A stretch of 37,200 bases of DNA from Granulosicoccus sp. Its GTDB lineage: Bacteria; Pseudomonadota; Gammaproteobacteria; Granulosicoccales; Granulosicoccaceae. The notes under the pieces were generated by a model. That model was given only the letters and a program-made list of their open reading frames with translations, had not been told where the DNA came from and made no database searches. This document shows positions 1 to 8,193 of this stretch, in pieces; within the stretch, counting starts at the first letter, position 1; the number at the start of each line of letters is the position of its first letter. Both the position numbers and the translations under genes were made by a program. Location of the stretch: NCBI GenBank assembly GCA_013002205.1, contig JABDKN010000193.1:1-37200 (forward strand), read 5' to 3'.

Positions 1-396
1 ATATTGGGCTACTACAGTCTGGCCTATATCAGCCGCATGACACGTTCCTTCATGCTCGAGCAGCTGAGTTCCGAATACATCACCACTGCACGCGTCAAGG
101 GTCTGTCTGAATGGACGGTGATCACCCGGCATGCGTTCGGCAATATCAGGGTGCAGCTGATCACCGTGATTGCCCTGAGCTACGCCAGCCTGCTGGAAGG
201 GTCGGTGCTCACTGAAATCATCTTTGCCTGGCCGGGTATCGGCAGCTACATCACCACCGCACTGCTCTCTGCCGACATGAATGCCGTTCTTGGAGGTACG
301 GTGGTGGTGGGGCTGGTGTTCGTCTGCCTGAATGTCTTTTCCGATCTGCTCTATCGCTTCTTCGATCCGCGAGCGCGTGCCGATGACGATGACTAG
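1..396 (+). CDS. Peptide/nickel-type ABC transporter permease (DppB/OppB-like), 5' truncated
   Basis: This is the C-terminal 131 codons of an inner-membrane permease of the DppB/OppB/NikB class. The reading frame is open to the first base, so the start lies outside the window. The cytoplasmic EAA-type coupling loop is visible (EYITTARVKGLSEWTVITRHA, about residues 24-44 of the visible part); it contacts the ATPase subunits. Hydrophobic segments follow, including a conserved FAWPGIG stretch typical of the family. The end overlaps the start of the second permease by 14 bases, as expected for translational coupling. The substrate cannot be told; the binding protein is probably upstream of the window. 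Confidence 0.9.
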   Translation: MLGYYSLAYISRMTRSFMLEQLSSEYITTARVKGLSEWTVITRHAFGNIRVQLITVIALSYASLLEGSVLTEIIFAWPGIGSYITTALLSADMNAVLGGTVVVGLVFVCLNVFSDLLYRFFDPRARADDDD

Positions 397-1294
397 TTCA
401 CTGCGAGCCTGGCTGAACAGTGACCGCCCGGCTTCCCGGGCGCAGGCGCGACTGTCGTCTGTCTATCATGGATGGATCGAATTCAGCGCCAACCGCCTTG
501 CCTTGCTGGGTTTGATCATCCTGCTCTCACTGGTTCTGATCGCGATCTTCGCACCGCAGTTGAGTCCTCATGACCCGTTCGAGCAGAATCTGCAGAATCG
601 TCTGAAACCCCTGGGCACTGCCGGACACCTGCTGGGCACCGACTCCCTCGGTCGCGACATACTGAGCCGCCTGATCCACGGATCACGAATCACACTCTAT
701 ATCGTCGGTCTCGTGGCACTGATTGCGCCGGTTGCCGGACTGTTCATCGGTACCGTTGCCGGCTACATTGGTGGCTGGGTCGATGTCATTCTAATGCGCT
801 TCACGGATATCTTTCTCGCTTTCCCCCGACTGGTGCTGGCCCTGGCCTTCGTCGCAGCACTGGGTGCAGGTATCGAGAATGCGGTGCTGGCCATCGCCTT
901 GACCGCATGGCCTCCCTATGCACGGATTGCCCGTGCCGAGACGCTCAGTATCCGGCGTTCGGACTACATCAGTGCCGTCAAATTGCAGGGTGCCGGGGCC
1001 ATGCGCATCATAACCCGTCATATCTGGCCGCTGTGTATCGCCTCATTGGTGGTTCGCATCACACTGGACATGGCGGGCATCATCCTGGCCGCCGCCGGTC
1101 TGGGTTTTCTCGGCCTCGGTGCGCGTCCCCCTTCGCCGGAGTGGGGCGCCATGATTGCGGAGGGTCGCCGATTCATTCTCGACTACTGGTGGGTCGCAAC
1201 AATTCCAGGTGTGGCCATCTTCATGGTCAGTCTTGCCTTCAATCTGCTCGGTGATGGCCTGCGCGACCTGCTGGACCCGAAGAGCGGATCCTGA
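383..1294 (+). CDS. Peptide/nickel-type ABC transporter permease (DppC/OppC-like)
   Basis: Second membrane permease of the importer, about 303 residues. An N-terminal soluble stretch is followed by the first membrane helix (LALLGLIILLSLVLIAIFAP), then the LLGTDSLGRDILSRLIHGSR motif typical of OppC-like proteins. The EAA loop is DYISAVKLQGAGAMRIITRH. I chose the ATG at 383 (MTMTSSLRAW); a second ATG two codons on is equally possible, and an earlier in-frame ATG at 332 would lie deep inside the upstream gene. The stop shares the sequence TGATG with the next start, so the operon is tightly coupled. The family handles di- and oligopeptides, nickel or other small solutes; nothing here fixes which. 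Confidence 0.9.
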   Translation: MTMTSSLRAWLNSDRPASRAQARLSSVYHGWIEFSANRLALLGLIILLSLVLIAIFAPQLSPHDPFEQNLQNRLKPLGTAGHLLGTDSLGRDILSRLIHGSRITLYIVGLVALIAPVAGLFIGTVAGYIGGWVDVILMRFTDIFLAFPRLVLALAFVAALGAGIENAVLAIALTAWPPYARIARAETLSIRRSDYISAVKLQGAGAMRIITRHIWPLCIASLVVRITLDMAGIILAAAGLGFLGLGARPPSPEWGAMIAEGRRFILDYWWVATIPGVAIFMVSLAFNLLGDGLRDLLDPKSGS

Positions 1295-2133
1295 TGACCT
1301 TGCTTGAAGTGAACGATCTCAACGTCTCCTTCCCGACACGCAGTGGCGAGTTCGAGGCCGTGCGCGGCGTCTCTTTCCAACTGGGGCAGGAGCGTCTGGG
1401 TATCGTTGGTGAGTCAGGCTCCGGCAAGTCATTGACCGGGCGTGCCATTCTGCGACTGATTCGTCCACCAGGCAAGCTGCGCGCTGCGTCCATGCGTCTG
1501 CAGGGTGAGGAACTGCTGAGCATGAGCGAGAAGCAGATGCGTCGGGTACGTGGGCAGCGCATGTCGATGATCATGCAGGATCCGAAATTTTCGCTCAACC
1601 CGGTCATGAGGGTCGGTGAACAGATCGTCGAGGCGTATGCCCAGGCCAACAGGGGCAATCGCCGTGAACGGCGGGAAAAGGCCCTGGCGATGCTGCAGTC
1701 GGTCTCCATTCGTGATCCGGAGCGTGTCTTCGATGCCTATCCGCATGAAATGTCCGGCGGCATGGGGCAGCGCATCATGATTGCCATGATGCTCATCCCG
1801 GATCCTCGCATCCTGATAGCCGACGAGCCTACCTCTGCGCTGGATGTGACGGTGCAGATGCAGGTTCTGAATATCATGGACAGGCTGGTCAGCGAGCGCG
1901 GCATGGGCTTGATCTTTATCAGCCATGACCTGAACCTGGTGTCCTCGTTCTGCGATCGTGTACTGATCATGTACGCGGGACGCATCGTCGAAACCTGCAG
2001 GGCTGATCGACTGCACGCGGCTGAGCATCCCTATACCCGGGGATTGCTGAACTCATTGCCACGCCTGGACACACCGCGTGAGCGCCTGGCTGTCCTGCAC
2101 AGGGATCCCTCCTGGCGGGAGCCTTCGGCATGA
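1294..2133 (+). CDS. ABC transporter ATP-binding protein (DppD/OppD/NikD-like)
   Basis: First ATPase of the importer, 279 residues. Walker A is GESGSGKS near residue 39, the Q-loop is in MIMQDPKFSLNP, the signature is MSGGMGQR and Walker B is ILIADEPTSALD, followed by the H-loop FISHDL. The signature has MSGGM instead of the more common LSGGQ, a variant often seen in the D-type subunit of these transporters. The protein is shorter than OppD or DppD (about 330) and closer to NikD-type subunits. It keeps the EHPYTRGLLNSLP start of the oligopeptide/dipeptide C-terminal region but little after it. It overlaps the next gene by four bases (ATGA). Confidence 0.92.
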   Translation: MTLLEVNDLNVSFPTRSGEFEAVRGVSFQLGQERLGIVGESGSGKSLTGRAILRLIRPPGKLRAASMRLQGEELLSMSEKQMRRVRGQRMSMIMQDPKFSLNPVMRVGEQIVEAYAQANRGNRRERREKALAMLQSVSIRDPERVFDAYPHEMSGGMGQRIMIAMMLIPDPRILIADEPTSALDVTVQMQVLNIMDRLVSERGMGLIFISHDLNLVSSFCDRVLIMYAGRIVETCRADRLHAAEHPYTRGLLNSLPRLDTPRERLAVLHRDPSWREPSA

Positions 2134-2918
2134 GCGATGCGGGTGCCGAGCAGGGCATCAGCATTACCGGACTGGACGTCTGGTTCGGTGACGGTGACGA
2201 GCGCGTGGACGCCGTGCGCTCCGTCGATCTGCAGGTAGTCAAAGGCGCCTCGGTGGGCCTCGTGGGCGAAAGTGGTTCTGGAAAATCGACTATCCTGCGC
2301 GCGCTGACAGGTCTGGTAAACAGCTGGTCAGGTACGATGCAGGTCGATGGAGAGCACCTTGGGAAGCGACGCAGCAGGCACTTCTATGACACGGTGCAGA
2401 TGGTCTTCCAGGATCCGTATGCCTCATTGCATCCGCGCCACTCGGTGGACCAGGTACTCAGTGAGACCCTCTCTCTGCACAAGCTGAAGGATATCGACCG
2501 CCGTATAGTGCGACTGCTGGATGATGTGGGGCTGGGAACCGCTTTCCGCTTCCGCTATCCCCACCAACTCTCGGGTGGTCAGCGTCAGCGAGTGGCCATC
2601 GCCCGCGCACTGGCTTCCGAGCCATCCATCCTGCTGCTCGATGAACCGACGTCGGCTCTGGATGTATCGGTTCAGGCCGAGATACTGAACCTGCTGACCG
2701 ATCTCAGGGCCGAGCGGCAGCTGACCTATTTGATGGTGTCGCACAATCTGGCCGTGGTCGGGCATCTGTGCGAACAGCTTGCGGTCATGCAACATGGAGA
2801 AATCGTCGAGTTCCTCAGCGTGCGGGACCTGCGGGCCCAGCGTGCTTCGCAACCGTACACACAGCAGTTGCTGCGCAGTTCGATGGGTTTCGTACGTGAT
2901 GAGGTGACTACGGCGTGA
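2130..2918 (+). CDS. ABC transporter ATP-binding protein (DppF/OppF/NikE-like)
   Basis: Second ATPase, 262 residues, which would pair with the preceding subunit as the energising heterodimer. Walker A is GESGSGKST, the Q-loop is in MVFQDPYASLHP, the signature is LSGGQRQR, Walker B is ILLLDEPTSALD and the H-loop is VSHNL. It ends soon after SQPYTQQLLRSS, so it lacks the extended C-terminal domain of OppF and DppF. It is the last gene of the operon on this strand. The next gene faces it, with a bulged stem-loop in the short gap. Confidence 0.92.
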   Translation: MSDAGAEQGISITGLDVWFGDGDERVDAVRSVDLQVVKGASVGLVGESGSGKSTILRALTGLVNSWSGTMQVDGEHLGKRRSRHFYDTVQMVFQDPYASLHPRHSVDQVLSETLSLHKLKDIDRRIVRLLDDVGLGTAFRFRYPHQLSGGQRQRVAIARALASEPSILLLDEPTSALDVSVQAEILNLLTDLRAERQLTYLMVSHNLAVVGHLCEQLAVMQHGEIVEFLSVRDLRAQRASQPYTQQLLRSSMGFVRDEVTTA

Positions 2919-2948
2919 AAACAGCAGCGCGAACTCGCCGCTGTTCAC
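2915..2948. terminator. Stem-loop between convergent genes
   Basis: The arms GTGAA(aa)CAGC and GCTGTTCAC can pair with a two-base bulge and enclose a short inner GCG/CGC pairing. The structure sits exactly between the ABC ATPase stop and the stop of the facing glycosylase gene. There is no T-tract on either side, so it is not a canonical intrinsic terminator. It could block exonucleases or act with Rho; that is inference. Confidence 0.35.
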
Positions 2949-2951
2949 GCA

Positions 2952-3596
2952 TCACCGCTTGTCTCCGCGAGGGTGCGCCGATCCGGACACCGCAGGTCTG
3001 CTGAACGACTGCCTGAGCGTCTCGATCCGCAGGCGACAGTGGCATCCATCCACGTGATCATTGACGATGCCCAGGGCCTGCATCAGCGCGTACATGGTGA
3101 CCGGCCCGACGTATGTCCAGCCGCGCAATTTCAGTGCGCCGGCCAGCGCGGCGGATTCTCCGCTGGCCGGGTTCTGCCTTAACCAGGCGCGGGTTACACG
3201 GGCAGGGCGGCTCTCCGGCGATGGCTCGAATGACCAGCAGAAGCCTGACAGGGACACGCTCTGCTCCTGCAGTTCCAGTGCTCGCCGGGCATTGTTGATC
3301 ACTGACAGTATCTTGCGCCGGTTGCGAATGATGCCCTTATCCTGCATCAGGCGGTCAATTTCCGCATGGTCATACATGGCGATACGGTGCATGTCGAATT
3401 CATCGAATGCGCGGCGGAATTCATCCCGGCGTTGCAGGATGGTTCGCCAGCTCAGCCCCGACTGGAACCCTTCCAGGCATATCTTTTCAAAGAAAGCCCT
3501 GTCGGCGGACGCCGGTACTCCCCATTCATCATCATGGTAGCTCCGGAATAACGGGTCGCCTTCGGGTATCGGGCAGGTTTCGGTGTCATGAGTCAT
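2952..3596 (-). CDS. tag: DNA-3-methyladenine glycosylase I (Tag family)
   Basis: Base-excision repair enzyme that removes 3-methyladenine from alkylated DNA, 214 residues (E. coli Tag has 187). The family fingerprint is clear: Cys8 and the YHDDEWG block with His21 at the N-terminus, and NDHVDGC near the C-terminus supply the Cys-His-His-Cys zinc site seen in E. coli Tag. The CLEGFQSGLSW segment carries the Glu (Glu42) and Trp (Trp50) that line the base pocket. The C-terminal tail after the zinc site is longer than in E. coli. The gene is alone on the minus strand between two plus-strand units. No clear Shine-Dalgarno sequence precedes the ATG. Confidence 0.93.
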   Translation of the reverse strand: MTHDTETCPIPEGDPLFRSYHDDEWGVPASADRAFFEKICLEGFQSGLSWRTILQRRDEFRRAFDEFDMHRIAMYDHAEIDRLMQDKGIIRNRRKILSVINNARRALELQEQSVSLSGFCWSFEPSPESRPARVTRAWLRQNPASGESAALAGALKLRGWTYVGPVTMYALMQALGIVNDHVDGCHCRLRIETLRQSFSRPAVSGSAHPRGDKR

Positions 3597-3698
3597 GCGG
3601 TGTGATCAATCAGGCCAGGGTGATGCCGAGGTGATTATCGCGCGGCTCCCGTTTTATGGGCAGTCGACCCCGGAACAGGCAGTCCAGGTGACGATTTT

Positions 3699-3723
3699 CC
3701 GACGCCAGGGTCACCGGCGTCGG
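3699..3723. repeat. 8-bp perfect inverted repeat
   Basis: CCGACGCC and GGCGTCGG are separated by nine bases. The arms are flanked by TTTT on the left and an A-rich run on the right, so neither strand has a T-tract after the stem and it is not an intrinsic terminator. It lies 103 bases upstream of the tag start and 256 bases upstream of rplC. It could be a protein-binding site; no regulator is implied by the sequence. Confidence 0.5.
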
Positions 3724-3744
3724 GAATAAAAAATCCGTCCAGCC

Positions 3745-3775
3745 AGTAGCATCCGGGATATTTTGATGCTACTAT
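3745..3775 (+). promoter_or_regulatory. Candidate extended -10 promoter inside a 9-bp inverted repeat
   Basis: AGTAGCATC (3745-3753) and GATGCTACT (3765-3773) form a perfect 9-bp inverted repeat with an 11-base loop. The right arm overlaps TGCTACTAT (3767-3775), which fits an extended -10 element (TGn plus TACTAT, four of six consensus bases). No good -35 box is seen at the right distance. If used, transcription would begin near 3782 and give a leader of about 195 nt before rplC. An operator over its own promoter is a possible reading of the overlap. Confidence 0.35.
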
Positions 3776-3787
3776 GGCGAGCTAACC

Positions 3788-3822
3788 AACCCGATGTGGT
3801 CACCCCGTCGGGTTTTGCTTTT
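3788..3822 (+). terminator. Terminator-like hairpin in the rplC leader (attenuator candidate)
   Basis: AACCCGA (3788-3794) pairs perfectly with TCGGGTT (3808-3814). The stem runs into TTTTGCTTTT, a broken T-tract. It has the form of a weak intrinsic terminator on the plus strand, yet no plus-strand gene lies upstream to be terminated. It is therefore either an attenuator in the rplC leader or a relic of a former upstream unit. Confidence 0.45.
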
Positions 3823-3843
3823 ACATCGGTTGTAATACTCGTT

Positions 3844-3861
3844 CCGAGCGGCACTGCTCGG
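3844..3861 (+). repeat. 6-bp inverted repeat in the rplC leader
   Basis: CCGAGC and GCTCGG are separated by six bases. It lies between the T-rich hairpin and the rplC ribosome-binding site, and would form a small stem in the leader RNA. Confidence 0.4.
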
Positions 3862-3978
3862 CTGCATATCAACCCCCGATAACCAGGTCGCCGCCAGCGG
3901 CCTGATCCACATGGGGGATGGCAAGCGGTCCCACTGTGCGTGCTGTTCCGGGCGTTCTAGAATGAGTGGGAGAAAACG

Positions 3979-4632
3979 ATGACTCTTGGTGTAGTTGGCC
4001 GCAAGCTGGGCATGACTCGCGTATTCGATGATGCGGGTGTCTCCACGCCCGTGACGGTCATCGAAGTAGCAAAGAATCGCATCACCGCCCGGAAGAGCGT
4101 CGAACGCGATGGCTACGTCAGCGTCCAGGTCACCACCGGTGACAAGAAGACCAGTCATTTGAGCAAGGCTGAGGCCGGGCATTTTGCCAAGGCGGGTGTC
4201 GGAGCCGGTCGTGGGCTGTGGGAGTTCCGGCTCGACGGCGACGAGGGCAGCGAGCTGGAAGTCGGTGGCGAAATCGGTATGGAGCTGTTCGAGGCAGGCC
4301 AGAAGGTCGATGTCACCGGAACCAGTATCGGTAAAGGGTTTGCCGGGGGTGTAAAGCGGCACAACTTCCAGATGCAGGATGCCACTCACGGCAATTCTCT
4401 GTCACACCGTGCACCGGGCTCCATTGGCCAGAACCAGACGCCTGGTCGAGTATTCAAGGGCAAGAAAATGGCGGGTCACATGGGGTCCGTGCGACGCACT
4501 ACCCAGAACCTGCGCGTGGTCAGAATCGATGAGGGTCGTGAAGTCATCCTCATCAGGGGTGCAGTGCCAGGCGCCGATGGCAGCGACGTCATCATCAAGC
4601 CGGCCGTCAAGCAGAAGAACGCAAAGAGCTGA
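3979..4632 (+). CDS. rplC: 50S ribosomal protein L3
   Basis: Early-assembling large-subunit protein whose extended loop reaches toward the peptidyl transferase centre. It has 217 residues, the normal bacterial size. The GQNQTPG block is intact; its first Gln (Gln151 here) corresponds to the Gln that PrmB methylates in E. coli L3. The KKMAGHMG segment follows. The start is the ATG after GGGAG (spacing about seven). It is the first gene of the ribosomal superoperon here, the position that S10 (rpsJ) occupies in E. coli and most bacteria. Confidence 0.98.
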   Translation: MTLGVVGRKLGMTRVFDDAGVSTPVTVIEVAKNRITARKSVERDGYVSVQVTTGDKKTSHLSKAEAGHFAKAGVGAGRGLWEFRLDGDEGSELEVGGEIGMELFEAGQKVDVTGTSIGKGFAGGVKRHNFQMQDATHGNSLSHRAPGSIGQNQTPGRVFKGKKMAGHMGSVRRTTQNLRVVRIDEGREVILIRGAVPGADGSDVIIKPAVKQKNAKS

Positions 4633-4636
4633 GACG

Positions 4637-5239
4637 ATGGATTTGAAAACACACAGCGGCGGATCGGTATCCGTTGCAGATTCCGTATTCGGAGTCACTT
4701 ACAACGAAGGTCTGGTGCATCAGATCGTGACTGCCTACCTGGCAGCGGCACGCGCTGGCACGTCGGCACAGAAGACCCGCTCTGAAGTCAGGGGCGGTGG
4801 TGCAAAGCCCTGGCGCCAGAAAGGTACCGGCCGAGCTCGCGCGGGTACCTCGCGCAGCCCTATCTGGACGGGTGGTGGTGCAACGTTTGCCTCCAAGACG
4901 CGTGACTACTCGCAGAAGGTCAACAAGAAGATGTATCGCGGTGCTATCCGCTCGATACTGTCCCATGCCGTGGCGGAAGGGCGTCTGATAGTCGTCGACA
5001 GTCTGGAAATTGCAGATGCCAAGACCCGGGCCATGAAGGCGAAGATGGCCGAGCTCGGAGTCGAGAAAGTACTGTTCCTGCTGGACGATGTCACCGAGTC
5101 GGTCTATCTGGCCAGTCGCAATATCCCTTATGTACAGGTACTGGACGTCGAAGGCGTCGATCCTGTCAGTCTGGTGCGGTTCCCGCACATCGTTGCCACG
5201 GCGGCAGCCGTCAGGCAGCTGGAGGAGCGTTTTGCATGA
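4637..5239 (+). CDS. rplD: 50S ribosomal protein L4
   Basis: Large-subunit protein, 200 residues, with a globular domain on the solvent side and a loop (RGGGAKPWRQKGTGRARAG, about residues 52-70) that lines the narrow part of the exit tunnel. In E. coli, L4 also represses the S10 operon by acting on its leader; whether the unusual leader here responds to L4 is unknown. I use the ATG four bases after the L3 stop, which gives the family's standard N-terminus. An open frame extends upstream but overlaps rplC. The stop overlaps the rplW start (ATGA). Confidence 0.97.
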   Translation: MDLKTHSGGSVSVADSVFGVTYNEGLVHQIVTAYLAAARAGTSAQKTRSEVRGGGAKPWRQKGTGRARAGTSRSPIWTGGGATFASKTRDYSQKVNKKMYRGAIRSILSHAVAEGRLIVVDSLEIADAKTRAMKAKMAELGVEKVLFLLDDVTESVYLASRNIPYVQVLDVEGVDPVSLVRFPHIVATAAAVRQLEERFA

Positions 5240-5535
5240 ATGATCAGCGTCTCTACCAGGTGATCCTGGCACCGCATGTGTCTGAAAAGACTGCGACGGC
5301 CTCAGAAATGGAAGGCCGGCATACCTTTCGTGTTGCCCGCAACGCCACCAAGCTGGAAGTTCGCAAGGCCGTTGAAAAACTGTTCGATGTCAGCGTACGC
5401 AGTGTGCAGATCGTCAACGTACGCGGCAAGACCAAACGTTTCGGCCAGAGCGAAGGCAAGCGTTCCGACTGGAAAAAGGCCATCGTCCGTCTGGCTGAAG
5501 GGCAGGATATCGACTTCATGGGTATGGAGGGTTAG
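5236..5535 (+). CDS. rplW: 50S ribosomal protein L23
   Basis: 99-residue large-subunit protein that sits at the tunnel exit, where trigger factor and the signal recognition particle dock. It begins LYQVILAPHVSEKTA, the typical L23 N-terminus, and contains the basic loop GKTKRFG that contacts 23S rRNA. Its start overlaps the rplD stop by four bases, so it is probably translated by re-initiation. Three bases separate it from rplB. Confidence 0.97.
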   Translation: MNDQRLYQVILAPHVSEKTATASEMEGRHTFRVARNATKLEVRKAVEKLFDVSVRSVQIVNVRGKTKRFGQSEGKRSDWKKAIVRLAEGQDIDFMGMEG

Positions 5536-5538
5536 ATC

Positions 5539-6366
5539 ATGGCTCTGGTAAAGTCAAAACCGACATCACCCGGGAAGCGTTTCCAGGTTCGGGTGGTCAA
5601 CAAGGAGCTTTCCAAGGAGGGCCCCTACGAGCCTCTGGTCGAAAGCCTGTCCAAGACCGGCGGTCGCAACCACAAGGGACGCATTACTACCCGACATGTG
5701 GGTGGTGGACACAAGCGTCGTTACCGTGTCATCGATTTCAAGCGCAACAAGGATGGTGTACCTGCGGTTGTCGAGCGTGTGGAATACGATCCCAACCGTA
5801 CAGCCCACATTGCCCTGCTCAAGTATGCCGACGGCGAGCGTCGCTACATCCTGGCACCCAAGGGTGTCAGTGCAGGCACGCCGCTGATGTCCGGTCGCGA
5901 ATCACCCATCAAGGCTGGTAATTGCCTGCCCCTGGCCAACATTCCTGTCGGTTCCACCGTACACGCCATCGAGCTCAAGCCCGGTCGTGGTGCGCAAGTG
6001 GCACGCAGTGCCGGTGCCGCGGTGCAGCTGGTTGCCCGCGAAGGCATGTACGCAACCCTGCGTTTGCGTTCCGGCGAGATGCGCCGTGTACAGACGGAAT
6101 GCCGTGCAACGATCGGCGAGGTCGGCAACGGCGAGCATTCACTGCAGAAGCTCGGCAAGGCAGGTGCCAAACGCTGGCGTGGCGTACGTCCGACGGTTCG
6201 TGGCGTGGCCATGAACCCGGTCGATCACCCGCATGGTGGTGGCGAGGGCCGTACCTCTGGTGGTCGTCATCCGGTCAGTCCCTGGGGTACACCCACCAAG
6301 GGCTACAAGACTCGTTCAAACAAGCGCACCGATAACATGATCGTGCGTCGTCGCAGCAAGAAATAG
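5539..6366 (+). CDS. rplB: 50S ribosomal protein L2
   Basis: 275-residue protein needed for subunit association and the peptidyl transferase region. An OB-like domain and an SH3-like domain are followed by the highly conserved [10 protein letters not shown] block (about residues 227-236), which contains the histidine equivalent to E. coli His229. The tail ([18 protein letters not shown]) is basic as usual. A strong AGGAGG, which serves the next gene, lies just after the stop. Confidence 0.98.
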   Translation: MALVKSKPTSPGKRFQVRVVNKELSKEGPYEPLVESLSKTGGRNHKGRITTRHVGGGHKRRYRVIDFKRNKDGVPAVVERVEYDPNRTAHIALLKYADGERRYILAPKGVSAGTPLMSGRESPIKAGNCLPLANIPVGSTVHAIELKPGRGAQVARSAGAAVQLVAREGMYATLRLRSGEMRRVQTECRATIGEVGNGEHSLQKLGKAGAKRWRGVRPTVRGVAMNPVDHPHGGGEGRTSGGRHPVSPWGTPTKGYKTRSNKRTDNMIVRRRSKK

Positions 6367-6379
6367 GAGGTAGAGACTC

Positions 6380-6652
6380 GTGCCACGTTCCCTGAAAAAA
6401 GGTCCGTTCGTCGACTATCACCTGGTGAAGAAGGTCGATGAGGCTCGCGCCGCCAACAGCAAGCGTCCCATCAAGACATGGTCGAGACGCTCGATGATCC
6501 TGCCTGACATGGTGGGCCTGACGATCGCCGTTCATAACGGGCGCGTGCACGTGCCGGTGCTGGTATCGGAAAACATGGTAGGGCACAAGCTGGGTGAGTT
6601 CGCAGCCACGCGTACTTACAAAGGCCACGTCGCGGACAAGAAATCGAGATAG
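6380..6652 (+). CDS. rpsS: 30S ribosomal protein S19
   Basis: Small-subunit head protein, 90 residues, that pairs with S13 near the A site. The sequence [15 protein letters not shown] and the [16 protein letters not shown] block are diagnostic. The start codon is GTG; AGGAGG at 6365-6370 sits nine bases before it, and no ATG in the frame gives the family N-terminus, so the GTG is well supported. Two bases separate it from rplV. Confidence 0.97.
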   Translation: MPRSLKKGPFVDYHLVKKVDEARAANSKRPIKTWSRRSMILPDMVGLTIAVHNGRVHVPVLVSENMVGHKLGEFAATRTYKGHVADKKSR

Positions 6653-6654
6653 TC

Positions 6655-6993
6655 ATGCAAGTCGAATCTACATTGAAAATGGCCCGCATCTCGCCGCAGA
6701 AAGCGCGCCTGGTTGCCGATCAGATCCGTGGCCTGCCGGTCGAAGGTGCATTGGAGGTTCTCACGTTCAGTGAGAAGAAAGCCGGTGCGTTGATGAAAAA
6801 GCTGGTTGACAGCGCCATCGCCAACGCCGAACACAATGAGGGTGCTGACATCGATGAGCTGAAGGTGTCTGCTGTGCAGGTCAATGCCGGACCGGTCATG
6901 AAGCGTCTGCGGGCCAGGGCAAAGGGACGGGCCAACCGCATTCTCAAGCGTACCAGTCATATTACCGTGACCGTTTCGGACGGCAGGAGCTAA
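6655..6993 (+). CDS. rplV: 50S ribosomal protein L22
   Basis: 112-residue protein whose beta-hairpin lines the exit tunnel and, in E. coli, is a site of macrolide-resistance mutations. The core [14 protein letters not shown] and the C-terminal hairpin [23 protein letters not shown] are recognisable. The start ATG comes two bases after the S19 stop and lacks a clear Shine-Dalgarno of its own, so it is probably coupled to rpsS translation. Confidence 0.97.
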   Translation: MQVESTLKMARISPQKARLVADQIRGLPVEGALEVLTFSEKKAGALMKKLVDSAIANAEHNEGADIDELKVSAVQVNAGPVMKRLRARAKGRANRILKRTSHITVTVSDGRS

Positions 6994-6996
6994 ACG

Positions 6997-7680
6997 ATGG
7001 GTCAGAAAGTACATCCGATTGGTATTCGTCTGGGCATCTCCCAGGACTGGAACTCCACCTGGTATGCCGATAGTGAAGACTATGCGAACTACCTGAACGA
7101 CGACATCAGGATCCGCAAGTTCCTGAAGAAAGAGCTGTCGCATGCCTCGGTCAGCCGCATCCAGATTCAGCGTCCTGCCAAGTCAGTGATCATCACGATC
7201 CATTCGGCGCGACCTGGCATCGTGATCGGCAAGAAGGGAGAGGATGTGGAACGTCTGCGTCGTGCGCTTGCGCCGATGCTGGGCATCAACATCAACAACG
7301 TCAAGATCAACATTGCTGAAATTCGCAAGCCCGAGCTGGATGCCCAGCTGGTTGCCGAAGGTGTTGCACAGCAACTCGAGCGTCGAGTCATGTTCCGGCG
7401 GGCGATGAAGCGGGTATTGACGAACACCATGCGCCTGGGAGCGCAAGGTGTGAAAATTGCGGTGTCCGGTCGCCTCAATGGCGCCGAGATCGCACGTCGC
7501 GAGTGGTACCACGATGGCCGCGTGCCATTGCATACCCTGCGTGCGGATATCGATTACGGTGTCGCCGAGGCGCATACCACCTACGGTGTTATCGGCATCA
7601 AGGTGTGGATATGTCACGGGGAAGTGTTCGACCTTGAAGAGAAACGCTCGAAAAGCGTTGCCAGTACCGCCAGCAAATAA
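6997..7680 (+). CDS. rpsC: 30S ribosomal protein S3
   Basis: 227-residue head protein at the mRNA entry tunnel, with helicase-like activity shared with S4 and S5. It begins [13 protein letters not shown], and a KH-type RNA-binding domain carries the GKKG loop at residues 78-81. The C-terminal domain contains [22 protein letters not shown], with the arginines facing the mRNA channel. A gap of 99 bases follows, unusually long for this operon. Confidence 0.98.
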   Translation: MGQKVHPIGIRLGISQDWNSTWYADSEDYANYLNDDIRIRKFLKKELSHASVSRIQIQRPAKSVIITIHSARPGIVIGKKGEDVERLRRALAPMLGININNVKINIAEIRKPELDAQLVAEGVAQQLERRVMFRRAMKRVLTNTMRLGAQGVKIAVSGRLNGAEIARREWYHDGRVPLHTLRADIDYGVAEAHTTYGVIGIKVWICHGEVFDLEEKRSKSVASTASK

Positions 7681-7779
7681 CGCTGACACATCAATCAAGA
7701 GACCTGGCAGGAACAGAAATACAGTCCGGTTCGACTCCTGTAAAACAACGAGTCTCGGCAGTAATCAGAGCAACGAAAA

Positions 7780-8193
7780 ATGCTTCAACCAAAACGAACT
7801 AAATTCAGGAAACAGCACACGGGACGTAACCGTGGTCTGGCGCAGAACGGCAATAAGGTCAGCTTCGGTGAATATGGCCTGAAGGCGACCGCGCGTGGTC
7901 GACTGACGGCTCGCCAGATCGAGTCGGCACGTCGTGCCATGACGCGTCACATCAAGCGTGGCGGAAAGATCTGGATCCGCATCTTTCCCGACACCCCGGT
8001 CACCAAGAAGCCTATCGAGGTGCGAATGGGCAAGGGCAAGGGTAACGTGGAATACTGGGTAGCCAAGATACAACCCGGGAAGATGCTCTACGAGATGGAG
8101 GGTGTTACCGAGGACATCGCTCGTGAGGCGTTTGCACTGGCAGCCGCCAAGTTGCCGATTGCCACTTCATTTGTCGTGAGGACCGCAGCGTAA
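7780..8193 (+). CDS. rplP: 50S ribosomal protein L16
   Basis: 137-residue protein that organises the A-site side of the large subunit. The N-terminus [11 protein letters not shown] is the family standard, and an in-frame stop at 7762 rules out an earlier start. The [10 protein letters not shown] motif carries Arg82, the counterpart of E. coli Arg81, which is hydroxylated by the YcfD/RoxA oxygenase. The stop and the next start overlap by one base (TAATG). Confidence 0.97.
   Translation: MLQPKRTKFRKQHTGRNRGLAQNGNKVSFGEYGLKATARGRLTARQIESARRAMTRHIKRGGKIWIRIFPDTPVTKKPIEVRMGKGKGNVEYWVAKIQPGKMLYEMEGVTEDIAREAFALAAAKLPIATSFVVRTAA

Larger units (their letters stand above)
3597..3978. other. Gene-free leader upstream of rplC, several inverted repeats
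   Basis: This 382-base gap separates the glycosylase gene (minus) from rplC (plus). I find no coding frame of ribosomal or other recognisable type in it and no trace of rpsJ, which normally precedes rplC. It holds four separate inverted repeats, a possible extended -10 element and a T-rich hairpin. It must contain the promoter of the ribosomal superoperon, since the genes upstream point the other way or converge. Confidence 0.7.

Noticed and set aside
3763-3772. TTGATGCTAC shared between the rplC leader and the uvrA-MFS region (27489-27498)
   Set aside because: Hundreds of shared 10-mers are expected by chance in a window of this size, so it is not evidence of a common operator.
3597-3978. 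Possible rpsJ relic upstream of rplC
   Set aside because: No frame on either strand contains recognisable S10 segments, and a degraded copy of an essential gene would not be expected unless an intact copy exists elsewhere.
7721-7741. tRNA T-arm-like sequence (CCGGTTCGACTCC) between rpsC and rplP
   Set aside because: The flanking bases do not form the five-pair T stem, and no acceptor stem, anticodon arm or CCA-like end is present.
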